DNA from: Cloacimonetes bacterium UBA5456
GTDB taxonomy: Bacteria > Cloacimonadota > Cloacimonadia > Cloacimonadales > Cloacimonadaceae
DNA: 16,229 nucleotides
Direction: 5' to 3'
Assembly (NCBI GenBank): GCA_002427325.1
Contig: DIQS01000042.1
Span: 50,676-66,904 of the forward strand
In this document: in pieces, positions 1-7,160 of the stretch
Position numbering within the stretch: position 1 is the stretch's first letter
Layout of the letters: each line of letters starts with the position of its first letter
The notes under the pieces: generated by a model
What the model saw: the letters and a program-made list of their open reading frames with translations, nothing else
Told to the model about the DNA's origin: nothing
The model's database searches: none
Translations under genes and position numbers: made by a program

Positions 1-37
1 TCATGATATGGTCATGATATGGTCATGGGCATGACCA
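1..37. repeat. Tandem 11-bp repeat running into a palindrome at the window edge
   Basis: The word TCATGATATGG occurs twice back to back (1-11 and 12-22) and a third partial copy (TCATG, 23-27) follows. The third copy forms the left arm of a perfect 7-bp inverted repeat, TGGTCAT (20-26) and ATGACCA (31-37), with the 4-nt loop GGGC. No T-run follows, so it is not a typical intrinsic terminator. The array may continue upstream of the window. Function is unknown; it could be a simple repeat or the end of an intergenic repeat element. Confidence 0.5.
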
Positions 38-324
38 CATCATAAGCGAAACATAGGCTGAATGCAGTAAGGAAGGCATAGCGGTTTTGAGCATGTGCAG
101 CAAAAAGTCAACAAAACTCGCAAATCTCAAATAAACTCAAATCGCATGGCAATATAATAGGCACAAAATCCGAGCGAAAACTGAGCATTTCGGGGCAGAA
201 AACAAGCTCTTACGAAAATATTATTCACTTTAATTACAATGCCTAATAACACAATATATCAATAAGATACGCCCAGAACAGAAAACATTCCACAGCAAAA
301 CCGAATAAAAAGGCTTTTTATATC
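38..324. other. AT-rich non-coding stretch upstream of the dcw operon
   Basis: No open frame with a plausible start, ribosome binding site and protein-like composition is visible on either strand here. The stretch is rich in A on the + strand and contains scattered A/T runs. An isolated TATAAT (153-158) has no matching -35 box at 16-18 bp. I see no tRNA, no riboswitch-like conserved core and no convincing terminator. It probably separates the dcw operon from an upstream gene outside the window. Confidence 0.5.
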
Positions 325-352
325 TTGACAAAAATAAATAAGGTTCTAAATG
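325..352 (+). promoter_or_regulatory. Candidate sigma-70-type promoter of the dcw operon
   Basis: A perfect TTGACA hexamer lies at 325-330. The best -10 candidate is TAAATG at 347-352 after a 16-bp spacer, which matches the consensus TATAAT at only 3 of 6 positions. The call therefore rests mainly on the -35 box, the AT-rich spacer and the position in front of mraZ. A start here would place the 10-bp repeats (354-398) at and just after the transcription start, where a bound MraZ would repress. An alternative -10, CATAAT at 421-426, has no -35 box but sits downstream of the repeats, where bound MraZ could activate. Confidence 0.4.
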
Positions 353-353
353 T

Positions 354-398
354 GTCATTAGATGTCACAAGAACTCAGATTAAGTCATTTTTAGTCAA
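354..398 (+). promoter_or_regulatory. Putative MraZ operator: five 10-bp-phased (G/C)TCA repeats
   Basis: GTCA occurs at 354, 364, 384 and 394, and CTCA at 374, so all five units are exactly 10 bp apart. Read as 10-mers they are TGTGTCATTA, GATGTCACAA, GAACTCAGAT, TAAGTCATTT and TTAGTCAAAA. MraZ proteins are known to bind arrays of short direct repeats separated by 5 bp in front of their own gene; in E. coli the unit is TGGGN with 5-bp spacers. The geometry here is the same, one site per helical turn, while the repeated word differs. Assignment to MraZ is inferred from geometry and from position about 75 bp before the mraZ start. Confidence 0.6.
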
Positions 399-420
399 AA
401 CGGGCTTGCCGATGACTTAA
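380..420. repeat. 9-bp perfect inverted repeat in the mraZ leader
   Basis: TTAAGTCAT (380-388) and ATGACTTAA (412-420) are exact reverse complements with a 23-nt spacer. The spacer contains a small nested hairpin, GGC-TT-GCC (403-410). The left arm includes the fourth GTCA unit of the 10-bp array, so the right arm presents a GTCA on the opposite strand. It could be an extra inverted protein-binding site or, if transcription starts upstream, an RNA stem in the 5' leader. No T-run follows, so it is not an obvious attenuator. Confidence 0.5.
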
Positions 421-460
421 CATAATCAAGGCAGGCTCAAACAGTAATATATTAAGACGC

Positions 461-466
461 AAGGTG
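461..466 (+). promoter_or_regulatory. Ribosome binding site that decides the mraZ start
   Basis: AAGGTG at 461-466 lies 6 nt before ATG 473. The longest open frame would start at GTG 464, but that GTG is itself part of this Shine-Dalgarno sequence and has no good site of its own. The ATG gives a protein beginning MSGEFLGVF, which looks like a normal MraZ N-terminus. Confidence 0.65.
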
Positions 467-472
467 AAAAGA

Positions 473-913
473 ATGTCCGGTGAATTTTTAGGTGTATTTG
501 AAAACTCTGTGCACAAACAGAGAGTGATCATCCCGGCAGGTTTCAAAAAGAAATTTGCCGAGGAAGCTCTGCGCTCTGTTGTCGTCACAATGGGACCAAA
601 TAACACCATCGCTATCTATCCCTTGGATACGTGGAAAGCAACGCTCGAACGCCTCAAAGACGGGGATGAAAGAGCACGCCGCCTACGCACCCAGCTTATC
701 GATTTTGCCATGATGGAACAAGAATTGGAAGGACCCGGCAGGGTTCGCATCCAAGACCTTCTGCTTAGTGAGGTAGGCATTGAAGACAGTGTTATCATCA
801 AAGGCGAAGGCCATTTCATCACGCTGTGGAATCCTGAAATCTATGCTTCCGTGAGAGCCAACAAACTCAAAGTTCATCGTGACGTATTTAGCAGTGAGGA
901 CTATCAGTTGTGA
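473..913 (+). CDS. mraZ: MraZ, transcriptional regulator of the dcw cluster
   Basis: MraZ is a ring-forming DNA-binding protein of the AbrB/SpoVT swapped-hairpin fold that controls the operon it heads. The 146-residue product is of typical length and has the two tandem MraZ repeats: one near residues 5-60 (HKQRVIIP at 14-21) and one near 75-125 (EGPGRVRI at 86-93, then a VGIEDSVIIKGEG-FITLW stretch). Classical MraZ carries DXXXR in each repeat, for example DSKGR and DGAGR in E. coli. Here the first has lost its Asp (V13-H-K-Q-R17) and the second has Glu (E86-G-P-G-R90). The start is ATG 473, not the upstream GTG 464, because AAGGTG (461-466) is the best ribosome binding site. The gene ends 4 nt inside rsmH (GTGA overlap). 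It is probably autoregulated through the repeats at 354-398. Confidence 0.92.
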   Translation: MSGEFLGVFENSVHKQRVIIPAGFKKKFAEEALRSVVVTMGPNNTIAIYPLDTWKATLERLKDGDERARRLRTQLIDFAMMEQELEGPGRVRIQDLLLSEVGIEDSVIIKGEGHFITLWNPEIYASVRANKLKVHRDVFSSEDYQL

Positions 914-1842
914 CCCAGTATCATCTTCCTGTTTTGGCAAATCAGTGCGCCGAATATCTCAATCTGCGCCCGGGCGGCATATATGTTGACGCCACGGTGG
1001 GCGGTGGTGGGCATAGTCTCAAGTTCTTTGAGATCGAGCCCAAGATTCGCCTTTTTGCCTTTGATCAGGATGATGAAGCCCTCACCCATGCCGGAAAAGT
1101 CTTAGAAAAGCATAATCCCGTGTTTATCAAGAGCAATTTCAGACATCTCAGAACCGAGCTTGCGCTGAGGAAGATCAGCAACATTGACGGTATTCTTTTT
1201 GACCTCGGAGTCTCATCTCACCAGCTCGATGAAGCCGAGCGCGGCTTTAGCTTCGACAAAGAGGCGGCACTTGATATGCGCATGGACAGAGAAAGCGAGC
1301 TCTCTGCAAAACAAGTAATCAATGAATATGACGCACGAGAATTACGCCGGATATTCAAGGAATATGGCGAGGACAATCTCGCCGGAAGAATAGCAAAAGC
1401 GATTGAGCAAGAACGCTCCAATAAAAAAATAGAAAGCACCGGCGAACTGGCAAAGATCATTGAACAAGTGGCCGGCAAGGGGAGCAAGGAATCGCTCAAG
1501 ACCAAAGTGCGCATCTTCCAAGCACTACGCATATATGTTAATGACGAGCTGGACGCTCTCAGCTTTGCCCTGCAAGACGCAATAAACATCCTCGCACCGG
1601 GCGGGCGCATCGTTGTTCTCAGCTACCACTCATTAGAAGATAGAATCGTAAAAAACATATTCAGAACGGCAGAGCAAGATTGCCTTTGCCCGCCAGAGAT
1701 AATCAAGTGTATTTGTGATCACAAGAGTCAGCTCAAGGTGTTGACCAAGAAGCCGGTGCTCGCCGGTGAAGAAGAACTCGAGCAAAACATCCGCTCACGC
1801 AGTGCCAAGCTCCGCGCTGCCGAAAAAAAGGGGGAAAAATGA
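910..1842 (+). CDS. rsmH: RsmH (MraW), 16S rRNA m4C1402 N4-methyltransferase
   Basis: RsmH uses S-adenosylmethionine to methylate N4 of C1402 in 16S rRNA at the ribosomal P site and is a near-constant second gene of dcw clusters. The 310-residue product has the family landmarks: PVLANQCAEYL near the N-terminus, the SAM-binding loop DATVGGGGHS (27-36), FDLGVSSHQLD (97-107), RGFSFDKEAALDMRMD (111-126), SYHSLEDR (238-245), a Cys-rich CLCPPE...CICDH stretch (258-271) and NIRSRSAKLRAAEK near the C-terminus. It starts with GTG 910, sharing GTGA with the mraZ stop, with GAGGA (896-900) as a plausible ribosome binding site, so translation is probably coupled. It ends in an ATGA overlap with ftsL. Confidence 0.97.
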   Translation: MTQYHLPVLANQCAEYLNLRPGGIYVDATVGGGGHSLKFFEIEPKIRLFAFDQDDEALTHAGKVLEKHNPVFIKSNFRHLRTELALRKISNIDGILFDLGVSSHQLDEAERGFSFDKEAALDMRMDRESELSAKQVINEYDARELRRIFKEYGEDNLAGRIAKAIEQERSNKKIESTGELAKIIEQVAGKGSKESLKTKVRIFQALRIYVNDELDALSFALQDAINILAPGGRIVVLSYHSLEDRIVKNIFRTAEQDCLCPPEIIKCICDHKSQLKVLTKKPVLAGEEELEQNIRSRSAKLRAAEKKGEK

Positions 1843-2195
1843 GAGGAAAATTCATCATACTTTTAGCATTAGTTGTAATCGTCGGGTTTTTTAACTTTTA
1901 CAATAACTTCAGAAATGTGTCTTACACCCGCAAAATGGCTGACTTTGAAAAGAGTTATAACGCCGAAAAGAATATCAACACTGAGCTCGTGGTTGAACAC
2001 GGCGAACTCAGAAGCGGAAAGCACATTGCCTCTTTGGTTCGAGTGGAGATGAGTCAATTCATCCCCGGCAACGAGCAAGGAAGCGTCATCTATGTTCATG
2101 AGCCCGCCAAGAAAAGCAGCAGTAAAGGCTATTGCATCATAGATCTCGTTGCCTCGCGAGCCGAAGCAAAGACAGTAAACATCATACTCGATTAA
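1839..2195 (+). CDS. ftsL: FtsL-like bitopic division protein
   Basis: FtsL is a small single-pass protein that pairs with FtsQ/FtsB and activates the FtsW-FtsI septal synthase. The 118-residue product has a very short cytoplasmic start (MRGK), a membrane helix at about 5-22, then a polar region with the weak FtsL-type pattern: EHGELRSGKHIASLVR near 53-68 and a Pro at 76. FtsL sequences diverge strongly, so the call relies on topology, size and the position between rsmH and ftsI. After the point where E. coli FtsL ends, about 30 further residues follow (KKSSSKGYCIIDLV... to ILD), giving a longer periplasmic part. The start overlaps the rsmH stop (ATGA), with AAGGGGG 4 nt upstream. Confidence 0.8.
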   Translation: MRGKFIILLALVVIVGFFNFYNNFRNVSYTRKMADFEKSYNAEKNINTELVVEHGELRSGKHIASLVRVEMSQFIPGNEQGSVIYVHEPAKKSSSKGYCIIDLVASRAEAKTVNIILD

Positions 2196-2202
2196 AATAC
2201 TG

Positions 2203-4380
2203 ATGCGTTCCCGCTACTATATATTAGTAATCACTTTTGGGATCGTTGCGCTGGTTTGGGGCGCATACCTCTTTAGTATCCAGGTTTTGGATCCCTTTAA
2301 CTTCGCGCACATGCGCAGGGTTCGCTATACCCCCAATAAAGACATAGTGATCCCCCAAAGGGGCAGCATTTATGATTCCAAAGGTAACCTTTTGGTCTCC
2401 AGCGTTCTTTACTATCAATTGGATATAGACCGAAACGCAATCAATAGGTGGGCAGAAAAAAAAGACATCACTCAAGCCGAAGCTTTTGAGAAAACCGCTC
2501 GGCTGATTGCAGATAACTGCTCGCTTCAGCAAGAAAACGTGCTCAAAAGGCTCAATAGCGGCACGAAAACGACGTCCATACAGATTTCAAATAAGATCAG
2601 TGAAGCTGAGTTGGACAAGATTGTTGCAGCTTTTACAAAGACTAAGATGCCGGGGCTCATCCACAACTTTGCCTCGATGAGACGCATCTATTCAAAAGGA
2701 GTCTTGGCTGCAAGACTTTTGGGCTCAGTACGCGAGGAATCTGACGGATATGATCGCGAAACGGGCAGTAAATCCTTGTATAAGCTTGCTGGCATTAACG
2801 GGCTCGAAGCCACTTATGACAAAGTGTTAGCCGGCGAATATGGCTGGAAAGAAATAGTTCTTGATGCAAATGGCAACAGGATGCCCTATCCCGATCTTCA
2901 TGAAAAGAAGCCGGTGGATGGGAAAAACGTGCACCTCACAATTGACGGAAAAGTGCAAGAGATTGTTGAGAATGCGCTTTATGAAGGCGTGGAGAAATAT
3001 GGTGCATTGAATGGCGGGGCTGTGGTTTTGAACCCCAAAACCGGTCGTGTTATCGCCCTTGCGGGGGTTTCAAGCACTGATAGAAACACCGATCCGGGGG
3101 TTGTTCGCACAAGGTCAAACATCCCTGCAAGCTTTATGTTCGAGCCCGGCTCGGCGCTCAAACCTTTGGGCATTTTGCCCGCGCTGGAACACAAGCTGGT
3201 TCGTCCTAATGAAAGAATCGATTGCTCCACCTATCAGGTTGGACGAAGGCAGATCCGTGATACGCATAATTATGGACCTCTCACACCACGAGAAATCATT
3301 GCACATTCCAGCAACGTTGGTGTGGCAAAACTCGCTGAGCGTACGGGCAAGGTTCGTCTATATGAAGAATATATCTCTTTAGGATTTGGTCAGAAAAGTG
3401 CTCTGAACCTCTTTGGTGAATCAAGCGGAATCTTTGCAAAACTCGAGAATTGGGATGGCTATTCTCTGCATTCACTTTCATTTGGTCAGTCTATCTCGGT
3501 GACGGCATTACAATTAGCGGTTGCCTATGGCGCAATGGCAAATGGCGGCAAGATGATGAAGCCGCAAATAGTAGAAAGCTATCGCGATCAGCAGGGCAAT
3601 GTCTTGGAAAGCTTTGAACCCTCAGTTTTAAGGCAAGTTTCCACCAAAGCCGTTTGCGATACCATGCTTTCATATATCCGCGAAGTGGTGGATGAGGGGA
3701 CTGCAACGCATATCAGAATGGACTATATCAGTGTGGGCGGCAAGACCGGAACGGCTGAAAAGAATATTCAGGGAAGCCGCGGTTATGCAGGCAACAAATA
3801 CAATGCCGTCTTTGCCGGAATGTTTCCCATGGAAGACCCACAGATGGTCATTGTCGTGTTCTATGATGAGCCCGAACATTACTATCGCTTTGGTTCTATG
3901 AGTGCTGCACCCACCTTCAAAAAAATCGTGGAAAACATCGTTTTCATGCCTGACTGTCAGATCTTGCCATATAATGAGCGGCTCTTGCAAACTTCGTTGG
4001 TGATGCCGGATTTGGTGGGCATGGATATTCGCCACGCACAGTCAAACCTGAATAGCTTTGGTTTTTTGTATAAATTGGAAGGCCCGGATAGTGCATCTGT
4101 GGTCATAGATCAATTCCCCAAAGCGGGGATCAGTGTGGATAAAAACCACCCAATTACGCTCAAGATCGGTAAAGGCAACAATCCTGATGATGCTCCGGCA
4201 ATCAGCAAGGGACAGATGCCTGATCTAAGAGGGATGACCCTGCGCAAAGCCGTGAATGCTGCCGCAAGAGAGGGACTGGAAGTTCGTATTAACGGCAGCG
4301 GAATAGTTCGTAAACAATCACTCTTGCCCGGCTCACGCATTACTAAGAATAGCGTTTGCATCTTGGAGGCATCATTATGA
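2203..4380 (+). CDS. ftsI: FtsI-type class B penicillin-binding protein with two PASTA domains
   Basis: This is the septal D,D-transpeptidase that cross-links new peptidoglycan together with FtsW. The 725-residue product has an N-terminal membrane anchor (about 5-27), the class B dimerisation/pedestal region starting at PQRGSIYDSKGNLL (51-64), and a transpeptidase domain with all three active-site motifs: S317-A-L-K320 in EPGSALKP, S369-S-N371 and K514-T-G516 in GGKTGTAE. Two C-terminal PASTA domains follow, at about 599-657 (MPDLVGMDIRHAQ) and 671-725 (GQMPDLRGMTLRKAV). E. coli FtsI lacks these; PASTA tails are known in Gram-positive PBP2x/SpoVD and in some other phyla. The start at ATG 2203, 7 nt after the ftsL stop, has no clear Shine-Dalgarno sequence, so reinitiation after ftsL is likely. 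The gene ends in an ATGA overlap with murE-murF. Confidence 0.95.
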   Translation: MRSRYYILVITFGIVALVWGAYLFSIQVLDPFNFAHMRRVRYTPNKDIVIPQRGSIYDSKGNLLVSSVLYYQLDIDRNAINRWAEKKDITQAEAFEKTARLIADNCSLQQENVLKRLNSGTKTTSIQISNKISEAELDKIVAAFTKTKMPGLIHNFASMRRIYSKGVLAARLLGSVREESDGYDRETGSKSLYKLAGINGLEATYDKVLAGEYGWKEIVLDANGNRMPYPDLHEKKPVDGKNVHLTIDGKVQEIVENALYEGVEKYGALNGGAVVLNPKTGRVIALAGVSSTDRNTDPGVVRTRSNIPASFMFEPGSALKPLGILPALEHKLVRPNERIDCSTYQVGRRQIRDTHNYGPLTPREIIAHSSNVGVAKLAERTGKVRLYEEYISLGFGQKSALNLFGESSGIFAKLENWDGYSLHSLSFGQSISVTALQLAVAYGAMANGGKMMKPQIVESYRDQQGNVLESFEPSVLRQVSTKAVCDTMLSYIREVVDEGTATHIRMDYISVGGKTGTAEKNIQGSRGYAGNKYNAVFAGMFPMEDPQMVIVVFYDEPEHYYRFGSMSAAPTFKKIVENIVFMPDCQILPYNERLLQTSLVMPDLVGMDIRHAQSNLNSFGFLYKLEGPDSASVVIDQFPKAGISVDKNHPITLKIGKGNNPDDAPAISKGQMPDLRGMTLRKAVNAAAREGLEVRINGSGIVRKQSLLPGSRITKNSVCILEASL
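4365..4369 (+). promoter_or_regulatory. Ribosome binding site that decides the murE-murF start
   Basis: GGAGG at 4365-4369 lies 7 nt before ATG 4377, which overlaps the ftsI stop as ATGA. The frame is open back to a TTG at 4356, but that TTG lies upstream of this strong site and would only add MHLGGII to the N-terminus. ATG 4377 (MTNKLITLYKEHG) is therefore preferred. Confidence 0.8.
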
Positions 4381-7160
4381 CAAATAAGCTTATAACATTA
4401 TATAAAGAGCATGGAATCTATGTCTCGGATACCGTGTGTTGCAACTTTGAACATCTGCCGGCTCTTGCTGTGGATACGCGCAAGATCAGTTCCATCTCTG
4501 CATTCGTTGCGATCAGAGGAGAAAACTTTGACGGGCATGATCATATCGCTCAGGCAAGACGTGCAGGGGCTGTGTTGATCATTGGAGAGAGTCAAGAATG
4601 CAATATCCAGGTGACTAACAGCCGAAAAGCGGCTGCGCTCTATGCCAAGCTCTACTATCACGATCCCAGCGCAAAGCTCACCCTCTTCGGCTTTACGGGC
4701 ACAAATGGCAAGACTACCAGTTCGCTGATGCTTTTCCAATTGCTCAGAGCTGCTGGATATAAGACGGGCTGGATTGGCACCTTGGGCTATAAGATAGAAG
4801 ATGAGAGCTTTAGCACGGCGCATACGACGCCGGACATTCTCGAACTCAACGATATATTTGCATCGATGATTAAAAAGGGCGTGACGCATGTGGCGATGGA
4901 AGTTTCATCCCACGCGTTGAGCCTCGATAGAGTCTATGGGATTGATTTTGACTATGCTCTTTTTAGTAATTTCAGTCAAGATCATCTTGATTTCCATAAA
5001 GATATGAACGACTATTTTGAAGCTAAATACATGCTTTTTGAGAGGGCTAAGACTGCAATCGTCAATGCTGACGATGTGCGCGGTGAGGAAATCTGCGCAA
5101 GGCTCATACATGCAGAGAAAGAAGTGTATTGCGTCGGCGAGAAAACTCATGCAGACCTGATAATCTCAAATCCATTTAGCAGCTTGGAGTCCAGCAGCTT
5201 TGAACTGCAAGCTAAAGATGAGAAGATCAAGGTAATGAGCCCGCTTATCGGATACTTTAATATAGATAACCTCGCTCTTGCCATTGCAGCGATGCACTTT
5301 AGCGGGCATCCGCTTGCCAAGATTGGAAGCTGGTGCACAAAGCTTATCCCCGTACAAGGCAGGTTGGAGCCTCTTTCGAATGATCGTGGGATTGGGATAT
5401 ATATCGACTATGCCCACACTCCCGAGGCCTTGATAAGCCTGCTTAAAAGCATTGGTAGATTGCCGCATAGACGCATCATCAGCGTGATCGGAGCAGGCGG
5501 AAATCGCGATAAACTGAAGCGTCCGCTCATGCTCAAAGCTGCTCTCGGTGGCAGCGATGCCGTCATTATCACAGACGATAATCCACGTAATGAAAATCCT
5601 AACCGCATTATCTATGATATGGTGAGAGATTCCTCGTGGATTCTGCCTTGGTGGATCACGCGAGATAGGAAGGCGGCAATTGAGGCAGCTATCCGTCTTG
5701 CTGCAGAAGGAGATATCGTTCTCATCTGTGGCAAGGGGCATGAAAACTATCAGGAAATAGAAGGCGTTCGGCACGCTTTTGATGACAAACTGGCGGCTCG
5801 GGAAGTCTTGCAAGAGATTAAGGACGAAAAACTTGCCGATGAATTGGTGCTGCCTTTTGATGAACTTTTACTGAGGGTTATGATCGAAGAAGAGCCCGCG
5901 GCGGAGGGATATCATGCGCCCAAGACTTTGCGCAATCTCTCAACGGATACTCGCTCTTTGCGTCCAAATTCACTGTTTATCGCCATCAAAGGAGAGAATT
6001 TTGATGGTAACGACTTTGTGGAAAAGGTGCTTGAAGACACTTCTAATAGCGTGATTTGCTCCAAGGATTTTGTGTATTCAGGCGTGATTCAAGCCGCATC
6101 TGCTGAGAAACTGATGGCTCTTCTTATGCAAAAATATCTGCAGATGTTTGAGGTCTATAAGATTGCTATCACGGGCTCCACGGGCAAGACCAGCGTCAAA
6201 GAACTCATCGCGCAAATCTTTTCATATAAGGCAGATGTGCTCAAGACAAGTAGAAATGAAAACAATATTATTGGGCTCACCAAGACCATCTTGCGGCTGT
6301 GTCCCACAGATAAGTATGCCATCTTTGAGATCGGCAGCAATCACTTAGGCGAGATCGATCTCTTGGCAACGACGATCACTCCGGATGCGGGGCTCATCCT
6401 CAACGTTGGCCCTTCACATCTGCAATATTTCAAAGATGAAGAGGGAGTGTTCAAAGAAAAGACCGACCTCTTTGAAAGAGCATTGCAGATAAGGCTGTAT
6501 CCCGCTGATGATCATCGCTTTGAGATCTACCATAAAAACGCAGTAGGCGTTGGTTTTGCGGCCAATGCAGATTGCCGGATACAAGATGTTTTGCAGACAA
6601 AAAATGGTCTAAGATTCCACTTGGGTTCTCGGGAGTGGGAGATTCCCTATCTTGCGCCACATTTTGCCATCAACGCATCATTTGCCATCTGCTTGGCAAT
6701 CCGTCTCGGGCTGGATGCAGTCGATATCCAAGCGGCACTATCAAAGAAGATTATCATGGATATGCGCATGCAAATAAGAGAGATAGATGGCAGGATAGTC
6801 ATTGTGGATTGTTATAATGCAAATCCTGTTTCCATGCAGGCGGCAATTGAGTTTTGGCGCGATTATGAACCGGCTCTCCCCCATGTTGCTTTTGCAGGCG
6901 ATATGTTGGAGCTCGGCGAGAGCGCAGAAATGTTTCATGAGATGATCGGGGCAATCTTTGCAGAAAGTGGGCATGAAGAAATCTATAGCATTGGTAAATA
7001 TGCAAAGAGCTATCAACAGGATAGTTCAAGGCATTTTGAGGATGTGGACGCTTTGCTCAAGCACTTTCCAGAGCTGCCTAAGCCGGCAGTAGTCCTGATC
7101 AAAGCTTCAAACGGGATGAAACTCTCGAAAATATTAGCCCACCTTTTAGGAGAAGAATAA
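4377..7160 (+). CDS. murE-murF: MurE-MurF fusion: bifunctional peptidoglycan precursor ligase
   Basis: One 927-residue frame carries two complete Mur ligases. MurE (about 1-481) adds meso-diaminopimelate to UDP-MurNAc-L-Ala-D-Glu. It has VAIRGENFDG (44-53), the P-loop TGTNGKTT (107-114), NFSQDHLDFH (198-207) with likely carbamylated K217, and D401-N-P-R404, the signature of meso-DAP rather than lysine specificity. MurF (about 489-927) adds D-Ala-D-Ala. It has LSTDTR (521-526), IAIKGENFDG (535-544), the P-loop TGSTGKTS (599-606), EIGSNHLGEI (651-660) and DCYNANP (811-817). The MurF N-terminal helix (FDELLLRV, 494-501) directly follows a short linker. No stop codon or good ribosome binding site separates the halves. 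Such fusions are known in other bacteria, for example Bordetella. The stop TAA shares its last base with the mraY ATG. Confidence 0.96.
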   Translation: MTNKLITLYKEHGIYVSDTVCCNFEHLPALAVDTRKISSISAFVAIRGENFDGHDHIAQARRAGAVLIIGESQECNIQVTNSRKAAALYAKLYYHDPSAKLTLFGFTGTNGKTTSSLMLFQLLRAAGYKTGWIGTLGYKIEDESFSTAHTTPDILELNDIFASMIKKGVTHVAMEVSSHALSLDRVYGIDFDYALFSNFSQDHLDFHKDMNDYFEAKYMLFERAKTAIVNADDVRGEEICARLIHAEKEVYCVGEKTHADLIISNPFSSLESSSFELQAKDEKIKVMSPLIGYFNIDNLALAIAAMHFSGHPLAKIGSWCTKLIPVQGRLEPLSNDRGIGIYIDYAHTPEALISLLKSIGRLPHRRIISVIGAGGNRDKLKRPLMLKAALGGSDAVIITDDNPRNENPNRIIYDMVRDSSWILPWWITRDRKAAIEAAIRLAAEGDIVLICGKGHENYQEIEGVRHAFDDKLAAREVLQEIKDEKLADELVLPFDELLLRVMIEEEPAAEGYHAPKTLRNLSTDTRSLRPNSLFIAIKGENFDGNDFVEKVLEDTSNSVICSKDFVYSGVIQAASAEKLMALLMQKYLQMFEVYKIAITGSTGKTSVKELIAQIFSYKADVLKTSRNENNIIGLTKTILRLCPTDKYAIFEIGSNHLGEIDLLATTITPDAGLILNVGPSHLQYFKDEEGVFKEKTDLFERALQIRLYPADDHRFEIYHKNAVGVGFAANADCRIQDVLQTKNGLRFHLGSREWEIPYLAPHFAINASFAICLAIRLGLDAVDIQAALSKKIIMDMRMQIREIDGRIVIVDCYNANPVSMQAAIEFWRDYEPALPHVAFAGDMLELGESAEMFHEMIGAIFAESGHEEIYSIGKYAKSYQQDSSRHFEDVDALLKHFPELPKPAVVLIKASNGMKLSKILAHLLGEE

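Noticed and set aside
153..158. Perfect TATAAT as a promoter
   Set aside because: No -35-like sequence is found 16-18 bp upstream, no gene starts nearby, and the region is AT-rich enough for such a hexamer to occur by chance.
307..319. AAAAAG-G-CTTTTT as a terminator of an upstream gene
   Set aside because: The loop would be a single base and the stem is almost all A-T, so no stable hairpin forms; it is just an A-run next to a T-run.
464..472. GTG 464 as the mraZ start
   Set aside because: This GTG is part of the AAGGTG ribosome binding site serving ATG 473 and would add only MKR.
4356..4376. TTG 4356 as the murE-murF start
   Set aside because: It precedes the GGAGG site (4365-4369) that fits ATG 4377, and the ATGA overlap with the ftsI stop is the usual junction in this operon.
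5166..5813. Long minus-strand open frame (215 codons) inside murE-murF
   Set aside because: It lies entirely opposite the well-supported MurE half, has no recognisable domain, and its low-complexity residue mix is typical of an antisense shadow.
5841..5882. MurE and MurF as two separate genes
   Set aside because: The frame is continuous, no stop codon or well-spaced ribosome binding site occurs at the junction, and the MurF N-terminal helix begins before the only in-frame ATG (5880).
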